Shown here: in pieces, positions 11,216 to 22,871 of the stretch
How positions within the stretch are numbered: position 1 is the stretch's first letter
How the letters are laid out: the number at the start of each line of letters is the position of its first letter
Program-made: the position numbers and the translations under genes
DNA from: Opitutaceae bacterium
GTDB taxonomy: Bacteria > Verrucomicrobiota > Verrucomicrobiia > Opitutales > Opitutaceae
Direction: 5' to 3'
Assembly: GCA_016795545.1 (NCBI GenBank)
Contig: JAEUGX010000066.1
Coordinates: 18,114-82,113, forward strand
Length of the DNA: 64,000 bases
Notes under the pieces: model-generated
The model's input: the letters and a program-made list of their open reading frames with translations, nothing else
What the model was told of the DNA's origin: nothing
The model's database searches: none

Positions 11216-14200
11216 TCAGAAGCGCTTCGTCACCCGCAGGCTATAGGTGCGCTGCCGCAGGTCGCCGTAGGGGCTGAGGTAGTAGTTCGCCGCGTAGAAA
11301 ACATCCACCGGCGGCAGCTCGGCAAAAACATTGGTCACCACCAGCTGCACGCTCAGCCCCGCCAACAGGGAGGCCACGAGTCCGTCGCGCGCCGCGCCCC
11401 CGCGGTCCTCGCCGCGCGGCCATTCGTAGGACAGGAAGGCGTCGTGATAGAGCTGCGAGGGGATCGTGTCGCTCCCCTGCGCCGTGATGTATGCGGGGGA
11501 AAGATAGACCCCGCCGTTGGCGAATTGGACCGAGTTCGGGCCGCCGGCCGCGCCGGACTGCCGGTAGTGGCCGAAGAAGCGGACCGACCAGCCCAGGCTC
11601 CATGCACGCCGATCCCAGCGCAGCCCGACCACGGCCTTGCGGCTGGCCGCGCCACCTTCCGCAGGAAAATCGACCGCGTCGTAGACCGGCAGGGTGGGCG
11701 AATACTGGTTCAAGAGATGGCGAATGAGGGATCCGGATGCCTGCAGGCTGAAGTCACCCCACGCCGTCGGCCGGCTGTAGCTGAGGTTGAGATCCCAGCC
11801 GGAGGTCTCGCGGCGGTAGAGGTTGATCGCGCTGACATCGACCAGGGTCACGAGGTTGGCGGAATTGCGCACAATCCTGTCCGGATGCATCGCCTCCAGC
11901 TCCACGAGCACGTTGGCGCCGAGCTGTCCCACCGCATTCGACTGCCGGATGGAATAGTACTCGAGATTCGCGCGCAGTCCCTTGATCCGCGGTTGCTGCG
12001 GCTCCCACACCAGGCCCGCGTTCCAGCTCTCGGAGCTTTGGGGCTTCAGCTCCGGGTTGCCTCCCGAAATGGTGTTCACCTCATAGAAACGAATCCCGCT
12101 GCCGAAGTCCGTGCCCACCGTGGGGTTCTTCGGGTCGCTGATGAACGAGGTATTCGGGTCGATCTCGGGATTCTTCACCAACTGCTCGGGCGCCGGTGGG
12201 AGGAAGGCGGTGGCCCGCGAGGCGCGCAGGATGACGTCCCGCACCGGCTGGAGCTTGAGCCCGACGGTGTAATTGGTGGACGCATAGCGGTCCCGGCTGA
12301 AATAGGGCTGACCGCCCCGCGTCGGCCCGGCGTAGGTCGTGGTCGGATTCGCGAGGCGGTAGAAGGTGGTCGACGAGATCGTGCCGCTGTCCACCGCGTA
12401 ATGCTCGCTGCGGCCCGCCACCTGCAGGTCGACGGCCTGCATCCAGGAATACCTCCCGCGGGCCAGCAGGGGGACCGTCACCTCCCCATAGGCGCTGCCC
12501 GTCTCCTGATCGCGGGCGTAGAAGCGCGTGAGATTGCTGCCGGCGGTGGTGAGCGGAAGGATGCGGTCCACCTGGCTGTCGGCCGTCGTGGCCAGCCGGT
12601 AACCCAGCCCGACCGCCAGCGACGGCGAGCCCCATGGCAGGGCCGGCAGCGGTCCGGTGCCGCGCAGGGAGAAATCCCGCAGCTGCGACGCGCCGCGCGT
12701 CACCACGGGCGCGAAATATTTGTCGATGGCCAGCGGGGCGACGCGGGGATCGACGAACGGGTTCAAGGCGCCGCTGAGGAGGTCCGCGTTGCGCGCCGCG
12801 TCGTCGATGTTGTAAAACACCGAATCAAACTCGTTCCGGGAAACCGTGCAGTCGGCCTCCCCCATCCAGCCCGCCGGGAGCTGCGCCACCGCCCCCAGGG
12901 TCAGGGTCGTGGTATCCGAAGCCGCCGTGATCGCCAGGTCCGCGGGAGTCGCGGGGCGGATGCGCACCGCCGCCGTGAACGGGTTGGTCGGAGCGGCGGC
13001 CGGGACCGTGTAGGCGAAAGATTGCGGGTTGAAGGTCGAGGCCGACCGGTTCTCGTGGCGTCCGAAGTCGGCGAACAGCTCCACCGTCGCTCCCAGCTGC
13101 CGCCGCAGCGCCACGGCGAATGACTTGGTCTCCGGGGACACCCCCAGGGGACGGCGCAGCCCGGTGGGCCCCTGATTGGTGTCGGGCAGGTCGAAATTCC
13201 ATGCCCCCGCATTGGCCAGCAGTCCGGCCGCCAGTTGCGTCGGCGACCCGCCCGGCATCGTGCCGGCCGGCACGTAAGTGTTCCGCGATCCCAGCGACCC
13301 GCCGGCCTTGAGCGTCAGGTTCGTCGCGGTTGAACTGCTGGGCGCGATGTTCGGCAGGGCCCCGAGAAAAGGATTGGTGCTGGTGAACAGCAGGGACGGC
13401 GCGTTCTGCCGGATCTGCTGCAGCGCCCGCTCGAAGGCCCCGCGCCGATCCCGGAACAGCAGCGCGGAGGCATCGGCCCAGTGCGCGTTCAGCAGCACAT
13501 GCGTCCGGCCGCCCTCCAGCGCCATGCCGTAACTCGCGGCGACCATCCGCTGGGGAGCGTCCGCGTCCCACGGGCCCCCGTAGCTGACGCTGAGCTCGCC
13601 GCCCCGATAATCGCGCCGCAGGATCACGTTCACGACGCCGCCGATGGCGCTGCCCCCGTAGATGCCGGAGGCGGAGGAAGGCAGCACCTCGATGCGCTCG
13701 ATCGCGCTCACGGGGATCGCGTTCAGGTCCGGCTGGCCGTCCCAGGCTCCGCTGGCCACGACGGTGGAAACGCCCGCGCTCCGGCGGCCGTTGATCAGCA
13801 CCAAGGTCTTGTCCGCGCCGAGCCCGCGCAGGTTGATCGCACTGGTGTTGCCGAACGTGGCGGAGCCGCTGGAGTCGAGCCCGGCGTTCTGGCTGTTGGT
13901 CAGCGCCACGGAATTCATCGTCAGCCGCTGCTTCAGGAAATCCTCGACGTTGGCGGCCCCGGACTGCGCGATGGCCTTCAGGTCGTAGATCACATAGGGC
14001 TGCGCGTCGTTGATCGTGCGGGGAATGTCCATATTCCCCGAGACGAAGGGCCGTTCCTTCCGGCCGGCGACTTCGAAGGGGTCCAGCTCGACCACTCCGT
14101 CATTTTTTTTTGCGCTGACCGTGTACGGTTCCAGTTGCATCGGTCCCTCCTGCTTGGCGGGAACCGCGATCGCACTGAGCTCCAGCCGGTGCCCGGCGGC

Positions 14201-14728
14201 CACCTCGACCTCGGTCACCCTGGTGTCCTGCCGCCCCTCCGCCTGGATGAGGACCCGGTGCTCGCCCGGGGGAACCTCCTCGAGCCTGAATCTTCCGCGC
14301 CGGTCGGTGACGACCGACTTGTCGGTGCCGACGACGGCGACCCGGGCGCCCACCAGCGGACGGCGGCTCTTCTCCTCGATCACGCTGCCCTCGATGGCGC
14401 CGAACCCCGGGACGGCGGAACGGGAGAGCGCAAAGTTGCCGTTCGCCGTGGGCTCGATCACCAACCCGCTGCCGGCCAGCATCTGCCGCAAGGCTTCCGC
14501 GGGCAGCAGCTCGCCCTTGACCGCGCGGGCGACGGCTTGTCGCAGGTCCTCGTGCAGGTAGACAACCTGGGCGCCGGACTGCTTGGTGAACAACCGGAGG
14601 GCCGCGGGGGCGGGCTGCGCCGGGATATCAAAGCTGACCGGGACGGCGGCATGCGCGAAGATGCTCGTGAACACGAACCAGGCGCAGGCCGGAGCCCAGC
14701 GTAAAAACACAGTGCGAGAAGCGGTCAT
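11216..14728 (-). CDS. TonB-dependent receptor with STN signalling domain
   Basis: An outer-membrane receptor of 1170 residues. A signal peptide ends near AHA-AVPVSF. An STN domain follows (about 30-100; PAPAALRLFTKQSGAQVVYL), then a carboxypeptidase-regulatory-like beta sandwich (about 105-185), the plug (about 225-380, with INLRGLGADKTLVLINGRR and SGIYGGSAIGGVVNVIL), and a 22-strand-type barrel ending in a terminal Phe (LRVTKRF). STN domains bind FecR-type partners, and the next two genes upstream are FecR and an ECF sigma factor, so this is a cell-surface-signalling receptor. ATG 14728 (MTASRTVFLRW) gives a good signal peptide; ATG 14746 is an alternative. Ligand unknown: neither siderophore nor glycan is shown by sequence. 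Confidence 0.92.
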   Translation of the reverse strand: MTASRTVFLRWAPACAWFVFTSIFAHAAVPVSFDIPAQPAPAALRLFTKQSGAQVVYLHEDLRQAVARAVKGELLPAEALRQMLAGSGLVIEPTANGNFALSRSAVPGFGAIEGSVIEEKSRRPLVGARVAVVGTDKSVVTDRRGRFRLEEVPPGEHRVLIQAEGRQDTRVTEVEVAAGHRLELSAIAVPAKQEGPMQLEPYTVSAKKNDGVVELDPFEVAGRKERPFVSGNMDIPRTINDAQPYVIYDLKAIAQSGAANVEDFLKQRLTMNSVALTNSQNAGLDSSGSATFGNTSAINLRGLGADKTLVLINGRRSAGVSTVVASGAWDGQPDLNAIPVSAIERIEVLPSSASGIYGGSAIGGVVNVILRRDYRGGELSVSYGGPWDADAPQRMVAASYGMALEGGRTHVLLNAHWADASALLFRDRRGAFERALQQIRQNAPSLLFTSTNPFLGALPNIAPSSSTATNLTLKAGGSLGSRNTYVPAGTMPGGSPTQLAAGLLANAGAWNFDLPDTNQGPTGLRRPLGVSPETKSFAVALRRQLGATVELFADFGRHENRSASTFNPQSFAYTVPAAAPTNPFTAAVRIRPATPADLAITAASDTTTLTLGAVAQLPAGWMGEADCTVSRNEFDSVFYNIDDAARNADLLSGALNPFVDPRVAPLAIDKYFAPVVTRGASQLRDFSLRGTGPLPALPWGSPSLAVGLGYRLATTADSQVDRILPLTTAGSNLTRFYARDQETGSAYGEVTVPLLARGRYSWMQAVDLQVAGRSEHYAVDSGTISSTTFYRLANPTTTYAGPTRGGQPYFSRDRYASTNYTVGLKLQPVRDVILRASRATAFLPPAPEQLVKNPEIDPNTSFISDPKNPTVGTDFGSGIRFYEVNTISGGNPELKPQSSESWNAGLVWEPQQPRIKGLRANLEYYSIRQSNAVGQLGANVLVELEAMHPDRIVRNSANLVTLVDVSAINLYRRETSGWDLNLSYSRPTAWGDFSLQASGSLIRHLLNQYSPTLPVYDAVDFPAEGGAASRKAVVGLRWDRRAWSLGWSVRFFGHYRQSGAAGGPNSVQFANGGVYLSPAYITAQGSDTIPSQLYHDAFLSYEWPRGEDRGGAARDGLVASLLAGLSVQLVVTNVFAELPPVDVFYAANYYLSPYGDLRQRTYSLRVTKRF

Positions 14729-14769
14729 GCCTGGTGCGACGAACACCCCGCCCGAACTACGCTGAAAAT

Positions 14770-15642
14770 TTACGGGGGGCCCGGCGGCGTCTGGCGGCGC
14801 ACCCGGTATGAACCGTCGCGGTTGTCGATGATCTCAATCACCCGCGTGGCCCGCAACGACAGCAGGAACGCAGGCAAATCGTCGAGCGAGCAGCTGCCAC
14901 CCAGGCGGACCGAGGCGACCTCGGGCGCGACCTCGAATCTCTTGCCGTGGTAGCGGGCGATGCGGCCCACCGCATCGCCCACCGTCATCTCATCGAGCAT
15001 CAGCCGGCCCTCGCGCCACGCCGTGACGCGCTCGAGATCGGCGGCGTTCAAGGCGTGGACGCTCGCATCCCCGGAACGGAACTGCTGCCCGGGAGCCAGC
15101 GGGACCTCCGCCCGCCCCCTGCCGGCAGCCGACGTCTCCATCGCCACGGCGCCGTCCAGGAGCGTCACCTCCACCTGCCGGTCGGCCAGCAGGCGCACGT
15201 TGAAGCGCGTGCCTGTGACGCGCACGGTGCCGGCCGGCGTCTCCACCAGGAACGGATGCTCGGTGTCCTTCGCGACCGTGAAGAAGGCCTCTCCCGCCGT
15301 GAGCCGGACCATCCGGCGCCCGTAGCGGAAATCCGTGCGCAGCTGGGTCTGCGCGTTCAGATCGGCATGGGAGCCATCCCGCAAGGCGACGGTTTGGCGG
15401 TTGGCCACCTGGGTGAGAATCTCGTCGGTGGAGCGGAAATAAGGGACCGCCCACACCCCCAGCCCGATCAGCAGCCCAGCGACGCCCAGGCCGCGGCGGA
15501 CCTTCCGCCGGCGCTTTTCCTGCTGCCTGACCGCGACCGCCACGCGCTCCGCCAGCGCCTGCGCCAGGCCCTGGCTCCTCGCGCGATCGAACAGGGTTCC
15601 GCGCGTGGCGGCATCGGGGGGCAATGGAAGGGATGCGCACAT
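14770..15642 (-). CDS. FecR-family anti-sigma / sigma regulator
   Basis: A 290-residue single-pass inner-membrane protein that relays the receptor signal to the ECF sigma factor. A basic cytoplasmic N terminus (QQEKRRRKVRRG) precedes one transmembrane segment near residue 55 (VAGLLIGLGVWAVPYF). The FecR domain follows (about 80-190, with RRMVRLTAGEAFFTVAKD and AGTVRVTGTRFNVRLL), then a C-terminal STN-like / DUF4974 region (about 225-285). The ATG at 15642 lies one base beyond the sigma-factor stop, so translation is probably coupled. The longer open frame upstream overlaps the sigma gene and is rejected. The TonB receptor follows 41 bases downstream. Confidence 0.9.
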   Translation of the reverse strand: MCASLPLPPDAATRGTLFDRARSQGLAQALAERVAVAVRQQEKRRRKVRRGLGVAGLLIGLGVWAVPYFRSTDEILTQVANRQTVALRDGSHADLNAQTQLRTDFRYGRRMVRLTAGEAFFTVAKDTEHPFLVETPAGTVRVTGTRFNVRLLADRQVEVTLLDGAVAMETSAAGRGRAEVPLAPGQQFRSGDASVHALNAADLERVTAWREGRLMLDEMTVGDAVGRIARYHGKRFEVAPEVASVRLGGSCSLDDLPAFLLSLRATRVIEIIDNRDGSYRVRRQTPPGPP

Positions 15643-15643
15643 G

Positions 15644-16210
15644 TCAGTCGAATAGGTGCGCGATCCCGCGCTTGGCGAGGTAAGCTTGGCAGTGGCGGAG
15701 ACCTTGGAGCGTGTATTTTTCAACGGTCCGGACGGGGAGATTCAGCGCGGCAGCGGTTTCCTTCTGGGAAAGTCCGTTCACCTTGTGCAGCAGAATGACC
15801 GCCCGCTCCTTGGCCGGGAGCTGGGCGATGGACTGGGCCAGCAGCTGGAGCAGCTCATCGGTAAGCAGGGTTTCGACCGCAGTGGGCCTACTCTCTGGGA
15901 CGAGGATATCCTCCGAACTACGCCGGGAATCGATGGGGCTGCGCCGTTCGCGGCGCACGATGTCGAGGGCGAGGTGACGGGCGATCTTGAACAGGAAGGC
16001 CTTGGCGCTGGCGATCGGCCGGACCGTCCGCGCCTTCCAGATCTTTAGGTAAGACTCCTGCACGACGTCGTCGACGTCACGCACCGAGGGGAACTGTCCG
16101 CGCAAATACGACTTCAACTGGGAGCCGTGCGCATGCACCTCCCGCTCGAACCATTCATTGGCCGATGGTGCGGCAACGCGCTCAGTGGATCCGGAAGGCG
16201 TGGTGCTCAC
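15644..16210 (-). CDS. ECF sigma factor (FecI-like group)
   Basis: A 188-residue alternative sigma factor that should direct transcription of this operon when released or activated by FecR. Region 2 is visible as FPSVRDVDDVVQESYLKIWK, followed by KAFLFKIARHLALDIVRRER. Region 4 is LPAKERAVILLHKVNGLSQ followed by a helix-turn-helix ending in VRTVEKY. GTG at 16210 gives the normal family length; the in-frame ATG at 16399 would add 63 low-complexity residues unlike any sigma factor. It is the first gene of a four-gene minus-strand operon ending in the thioredoxin-like gene. Confidence 0.88.
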   Translation of the reverse strand: MSTTPSGSTERVAAPSANEWFEREVHAHGSQLKSYLRGQFPSVRDVDDVVQESYLKIWKARTVRPIASAKAFLFKIARHLALDIVRRERRSPIDSRRSSEDILVPESRPTAVETLLTDELLQLLAQSIAQLPAKERAVILLHKVNGLSQKETAAALNLPVRTVEKYTLQGLRHCQAYLAKRGIAHLFD

Positions 16211-16404
16211 GTGGATGCGGGGACGGGGCGGAGCAGCGTGTGCGCCAAAGTCCGCGCAAAAGCGAGCCCTTTTGCCACCGTCACGGCGTCCGGCCCTCGC
16301 GCCCGCGGCAGCATGGCCGCGGCGGCCGCGAATTCCGCGCATCTCCTCCGGGTTGATTTCGCTTTGCGCCCACCTTCCCGCCCGGTAGTCATCCGTCACC
16401 TTCT

Positions 16405-18366
16405 ATGTTCGGCCCCGCACGATTTTTTCTCGGCGTCCTCACCCTGGTCACCGTCCTGCCGCCCTCCCGCGGCCTGGCTCAGGGCCTCGGCTCCGGCAGC
16501 GGCTCCACCCCGGCCCGCACCGCCGCCCCGGCGGCGGGTTTCGGCCCCGGCCCGGCAGCCTCCGTCGCGCCCAAGCTCGACCCCGAGGCGCGCAAACTCG
16601 CCGAGGAGATCCACCGCACCCTCGCCCCCACCCATTCGCCCGCGGAGATCGGCAACACCGCCGTCGGCCTCTGGATGGTCGGGCGCCTGCAGGTCGCGCT
16701 CCACCTCATGGGCAAAGCCGTCGCCGCGGATCCGGCCAACCCCGACAACCAGTGCAACTACGCCGCCATGCTCACCATGAGCGGCGGCGCCGAGCTGGCG
16801 ATCCCCCTCCTGGAAAAGCTCGCGCAGCGCTATCCGCAAAACAGCACCGTGCTGAACAACCTCGGCCAGGCCTATTACCAAGCGGGGCAGGAAGACGAGG
16901 CCGAGCCGCAACTCGCCCGCGCCCTCGCCGTCGCTCCCGCCCACCCGCAGGCTGCCGCCACCGCGGCCCAGATCGCCCGGGCCAAGGGGAACACCGACCA
17001 GGCCGCCGCGCTCGCCAAACAGGCCGTCCAGCGCAGCCTCTCCCGCGACAAACTGAACGATCTCCGCAAGCTCCGCGCCAAGCTCACCCTCGACGACCTC
17101 AAGGCCTACCGTCCGGCCGACCCCGATCCGCTCGGGCTGAAGGCTTTCACCCATCCCGAATTTCCCCGCACCGCCGCCGAGGAAGCCCGCACGCGCCGCG
17201 AGTGGAAAGCCTTCTACGCGGACCTCGCCTCGCGCACCGAGGCCGTGATGAAGCAGCGCCATGCCCTCGCCGCCCCCCGGCAGGCCGCCGCCGCCGCGCA
17301 AGCCCAGGCGGCGCTGGCACAACTGCAGTCCGGCCAGATGCCCACCGCGCAGGGCCCATCAGCCGCAAACACCACCCGCACCTCGGCGTTCTCCCTATCG
17401 ACCGGAACACCGGATGCGGACTCCGCCAAATCCGCCGAGAAAACCATCCGTCCGCGGGCGCGGCGCGCCGAGCTCATGCTGAAACTGCTGCGCGAGGACA
17501 ACGGAGCGAAATTCCGCCTGCAGCAAGCCAAGCAAGCCCTCGACGCCCGCACCGCGCAAGTCCGTCAGCTGATCCGCACCGAATACGGCCCCGCCTACGA
17601 CAAGATCGAAAAAAGGCAGGCCCACCAGGTGGGCGAAGGGCTCGCCAACCAGAGCTTCTGCGATGAATTCACCAGCCTGGCCGACCGGTATCTCGCGCAA
17701 TGGAGCGATCAACGCGCCGAACTCTTCGACGCCTACCTCCACCAGCTCCGCCTGAAGCTGAGCGAGGAGGTCTACTGGAAGCAGTTCGTCCAGTCGAAGG
17801 ACGATTTCCGCCTGACCGTGCTCGACGCCCAGATCGAGTGGCTCGCAGCCTACCACGCCACCGGCGTCAGCACCGACGGCACCATCCGCGATGACCGCGG
17901 CATGATCCCGCTCCAGGTCGACGAGGAATGCCTTCGCCAGAAAAGCGCCCCACGCAACCTGCGTCTCGCCCATTTCAACGACGTCCATTGCCAGTATCAC
18001 TCCGAGCTCAATCTCGGCATCGGCAGCATTGTCACCGACTGCGACAAGATGGTCTCCACGCTCGGCGTCGGGCCCGTGCAGCTCGGCCTGAGCCAGGACA
18101 TGGCGCAGGGCACGGATTTCGTCGACAGCTTCGTCAGCTGCAACGTCGAGATCAGCGCCGGCAAAAGCGCCGGCGTCGACGTCGGCCCCATCAGTGTCGA
18201 GGTCGGAGCCGAAGGCGGCCTCGGCGTCGAGATCGGCCGAGACGGCATCCAGGACATCTACGTCACGGGCAAGGTCGAAGCCACGGTGGCCGACGCGGTC
18301 GGCAGCGGCGTCGAAGGCCGGATGAGCCTCATGAGCGGCTCCTCCAGCGCGAACATCCTGCGCTGA
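16405..18366 (+). CDS. Exported TPR-repeat protein of unknown function
   Basis: A 653-residue protein with signal peptide (MFGPARFFLGVLTLVTVLPP, cleavage near LAQ). Tetratricopeptide repeats span about residues 90-200 (for example PQNSTVLNNLGQAYYQAGQE). A long charged, coiled-coil-prone middle (about 240-440) is rich in Ala, Gln and Arg. The C-terminal 100 residues are unlike the rest, rich in Gly, Val and Ser, with alternating VDVGPISVEVGAEGG-type segments that suggest a beta structure. TPRs mediate protein binding; no enzyme motif was recognised. It is divergent from the sigma operon with a 194-bp gap and convergent with clpB. Confidence 0.8.
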   Translation: MFGPARFFLGVLTLVTVLPPSRGLAQGLGSGSGSTPARTAAPAAGFGPGPAASVAPKLDPEARKLAEEIHRTLAPTHSPAEIGNTAVGLWMVGRLQVALHLMGKAVAADPANPDNQCNYAAMLTMSGGAELAIPLLEKLAQRYPQNSTVLNNLGQAYYQAGQEDEAEPQLARALAVAPAHPQAAATAAQIARAKGNTDQAAALAKQAVQRSLSRDKLNDLRKLRAKLTLDDLKAYRPADPDPLGLKAFTHPEFPRTAAEEARTRREWKAFYADLASRTEAVMKQRHALAAPRQAAAAAQAQAALAQLQSGQMPTAQGPSAANTTRTSAFSLSTGTPDADSAKSAEKTIRPRARRAELMLKLLREDNGAKFRLQQAKQALDARTAQVRQLIRTEYGPAYDKIEKRQAHQVGEGLANQSFCDEFTSLADRYLAQWSDQRAELFDAYLHQLRLKLSEEVYWKQFVQSKDDFRLTVLDAQIEWLAAYHATGVSTDGTIRDDRGMIPLQVDEECLRQKSAPRNLRLAHFNDVHCQYHSELNLGIGSIVTDCDKMVSTLGVGPVQLGLSQDMAQGTDFVDSFVSCNVEISAGKSAGVDVGPISVEVGAEGGLGVEIGRDGIQDIYVTGKVEATVADAVGSGVEGRMSLMSGSSSANILR

Positions 18367-18441
18367 AGCCGGCCCGGGGCCGCCGCCTGTGCAAGCAAAA
18401 GCCGCGGCCTTGCTCCCGGCAGGGCGCCCGCTGGCCGCACC

Positions 18442-21027
<2,586 letters not shown>

Positions 21028-21314
21028 GATTTTCGCCCTGATGCTGCAGCTCCCATACCCGTCCGGCCGGCGTTATTTCCCCCTCTGGGCCCGCGGCTTA
21101 CCGCGGCGGCCGCCGCACCCTCCGGTGCGGGTTGTCACACCCGCGGCGCCATTCTGTCCGCGCCGTCCCAGCCTTTGTCCCGGCCCGCGGACCGCCGCCG
21201 TCCCACCGCGTTCCGGTGTCCCGGCTTCCCGCGCCCTCTCTCCGCCCGCGCGCGCGGCGCCGGCGCACCTTACCACTTGCGCCGTTGCCGCGCCCCGGTA
21301 GTGAGGAACTTTCC

Positions 21315-22622
21315 ATGGCCGATTTCCTGACCGAAGAGAAGCCCGTGACGCGCGCCCTGCTCGTGGGCGTCCAGACGCCCGAGATGGCCCCGGGCGAGGG
21401 GGCGGAGCTGCTGCTGGAGCTCAAGGAACTGGTCGAGAACCTGGCCCTCGCCGTCACCCGGACCACCCTCGTCAGCCTGCGGGACCGCCAACAGCCGAAA
21501 TTCCTCATCGGCAGCGGCAAGGCCGCCGAGCTGATCGCCCAGGCCAAGGCCGACGGCGCCGACCTGATCGTCATCGACGAGGAGCTTTCGCCGGCCCAGC
21601 AGCGCAACTGGGAGGAGGAGTCGGGTCTGGCCGTGATCGACCGGCAGGAGGTGATCCTGGAGATCTTCGCCGACCGCGCCCAGACGCGCGAGGCCGTGCT
21701 GCAGGTGGCGCTGGCCCGGATGGAATACTCGCTGCCGCGGCTGACCCGCGCCTGGTCGCACCTTTCCCGCCAGCGCGGCAAGGGCCGCCTCGGCGGCGAG
21801 GGCGAAACCCAGCTGGAGCAGGACCGGCGGCTGGTGCGCGACCGGATCACCCACCTCAAGTCGGAGCTGGCCCGGGTCATCTCCCAGCGCGCCACCCAGC
21901 GCCGCCGCCGCCAGCGCACGCCGGTGCCCGGCGCCGCCATCGTCGGCTACACCAACGCCGGCAAGTCCTCCCTGCTCAACCGCCTGACCGGCGCCGGCGT
22001 CCTGGCGGCGGACAAGCTCTTCGCCACGCTTGATCCGACCACCCGCCAGCTCGTGCTGCCGGACGGACGCAAGCTCCTGCTCACCGACACGGTCGGCTTC
22101 ATCCGCCGCCTGCCGCACCGGCTGGTCGAGGCCTTCAAGGCCACGCTCGAGGAGGTGGTCGTGTCCGATTTCCTCATCCACCTCCTCGACGCCGCCAACC
22201 CCAACGTCGAACAGCACCAGGCCACCACCCTCGCGGTCCTCGGCGAGATCGGGGCGTCCGGCCGGCCGGTCGTGACCGTCTTCAACAAGATCGACGCCGT
22301 CGACCCCCGCGTGCTGGCCCGGCTGCGAGCCCAGCACCCCGCGGCTCTGTTCATCAGCGTGCACACCGGCGAGGGCCTCGACCCGCTGCAGCGTCGGCTG
22401 CAGGAACTGGCCGTCGACAACCAGGAATCGGTGAACCTGCTCATCCCGCACGCCCGCTACGACGTCGTCGCCCGGCTGCACGAGGCCGGACAGGTTCAGT
22501 CGCAGGAATCGGTGGACGAGGGCGTCCGCCTCTCCGGCCGCTTCCCGCAGAAGGTCGCCGCGCTCTACCGGCCTTTCGTCGTCGCCCCGGCCAAACCCCG
22601 GCGGCGCCGGTCGGCACGCTGA
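21315..22622 (+). CDS. hflX: Ribosome-associated GTPase HflX
   Basis: A GTPase that binds and splits stalled 70S ribosomes under stress. The 435 residues include the HflX N-terminal domain (TRALLVGVQTP near residue 12; IGSGKAAEL), a helical linker with RGKGRLGGEGETQLEQDRR, the G domain with G1 GYTNAGKSSLLN, the G2/switch I region TLDPTTR, G3 LTDTVGFIRRLP and G4 FNKID, and a short C-terminal domain. ATG 21315 is preceded by GAGGAAC as ribosome site; longer upstream open frame is proline-rich noncoding DNA. Confidence 0.95.
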   Translation: MADFLTEEKPVTRALLVGVQTPEMAPGEGAELLLELKELVENLALAVTRTTLVSLRDRQQPKFLIGSGKAAELIAQAKADGADLIVIDEELSPAQQRNWEEESGLAVIDRQEVILEIFADRAQTREAVLQVALARMEYSLPRLTRAWSHLSRQRGKGRLGGEGETQLEQDRRLVRDRITHLKSELARVISQRATQRRRRQRTPVPGAAIVGYTNAGKSSLLNRLTGAGVLAADKLFATLDPTTRQLVLPDGRKLLLTDTVGFIRRLPHRLVEAFKATLEEVVVSDFLIHLLDAANPNVEQHQATTLAVLGEIGASGRPVVTVFNKIDAVDPRVLARLRAQHPAALFISVHTGEGLDPLQRRLQELAVDNQESVNLLIPHARYDVVARLHEAGQVQSQESVDEGVRLSGRFPQKVAALYRPFVVAPAKPRRRRSAR

Positions 22623-22751
22623 AAACCGGAACGCCGGAGGCCCGGGAAAACCCCAACTCGCCCTCCGATACCCCAGCGGTGAGGCGCTGGCAGCTTACCC
22701 CTAGAACTTAAAACCAATCATCGGCCCACGGAATGGGAGGAGGAATTTAAA

Positions 22752-22774
22752 GGGAGCTCAGGAATGCTGAAAGG
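22752..22774 (+). repeat. Interspersed repeat family 2, copy A
   Basis: Begins GGGAGCTCAGGAATGC and continues with GAAAGG. It shares the core (A/G)GCTCAGGAA with three other intergenic sites in the window (22822, 27935 and 54482 minus). Confidence 0.5.
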
Positions 22775-22784
22775 GAGTGCGATG

Positions 22785-22809
22785 CCCGCGAACGACGTGA
22801 ATGGGCACG
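22785..22809 (+). repeat. Interspersed repeat family 1, third copy
   Basis: A 25-nt block starting CCCGCGAACGACGT and ending GGGCACG. It differs at only 5 of 25 positions from each of the two copies at 2719 and 2843, with the same internal spacing. Confidence 0.65.
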
Positions 22810-22821
22810 ACTGCGGGAATT

Positions 22822-22840
22822 GGAGGAAGCTCAGGAAGCC
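22822..22840 (+). repeat. Interspersed repeat family 2, copy B
   Basis: Reads GGAGGAAGCTCAGGAAGCC. It sits directly after the family 1 copy, so the 249-bp gap 22623-22871 between hflX and the DUF218 gene is made largely of repeat sequence. That gap also has a CCAGCG / CGCTGG hairpin at 22673-22690, and no gene was seen in it. Confidence 0.5.
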
Positions 22841-22871
22841 TAGGCTCAGAGGGGCTACTTACCCTTATATC

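Noticed and set aside
16211..16399. An N-terminal extension of the ECF sigma factor from ATG 16399.
   Set aside because: It gives 63 Ala/Arg-rich residues not seen in the family; GTG 16210 gives a normal-size protein.
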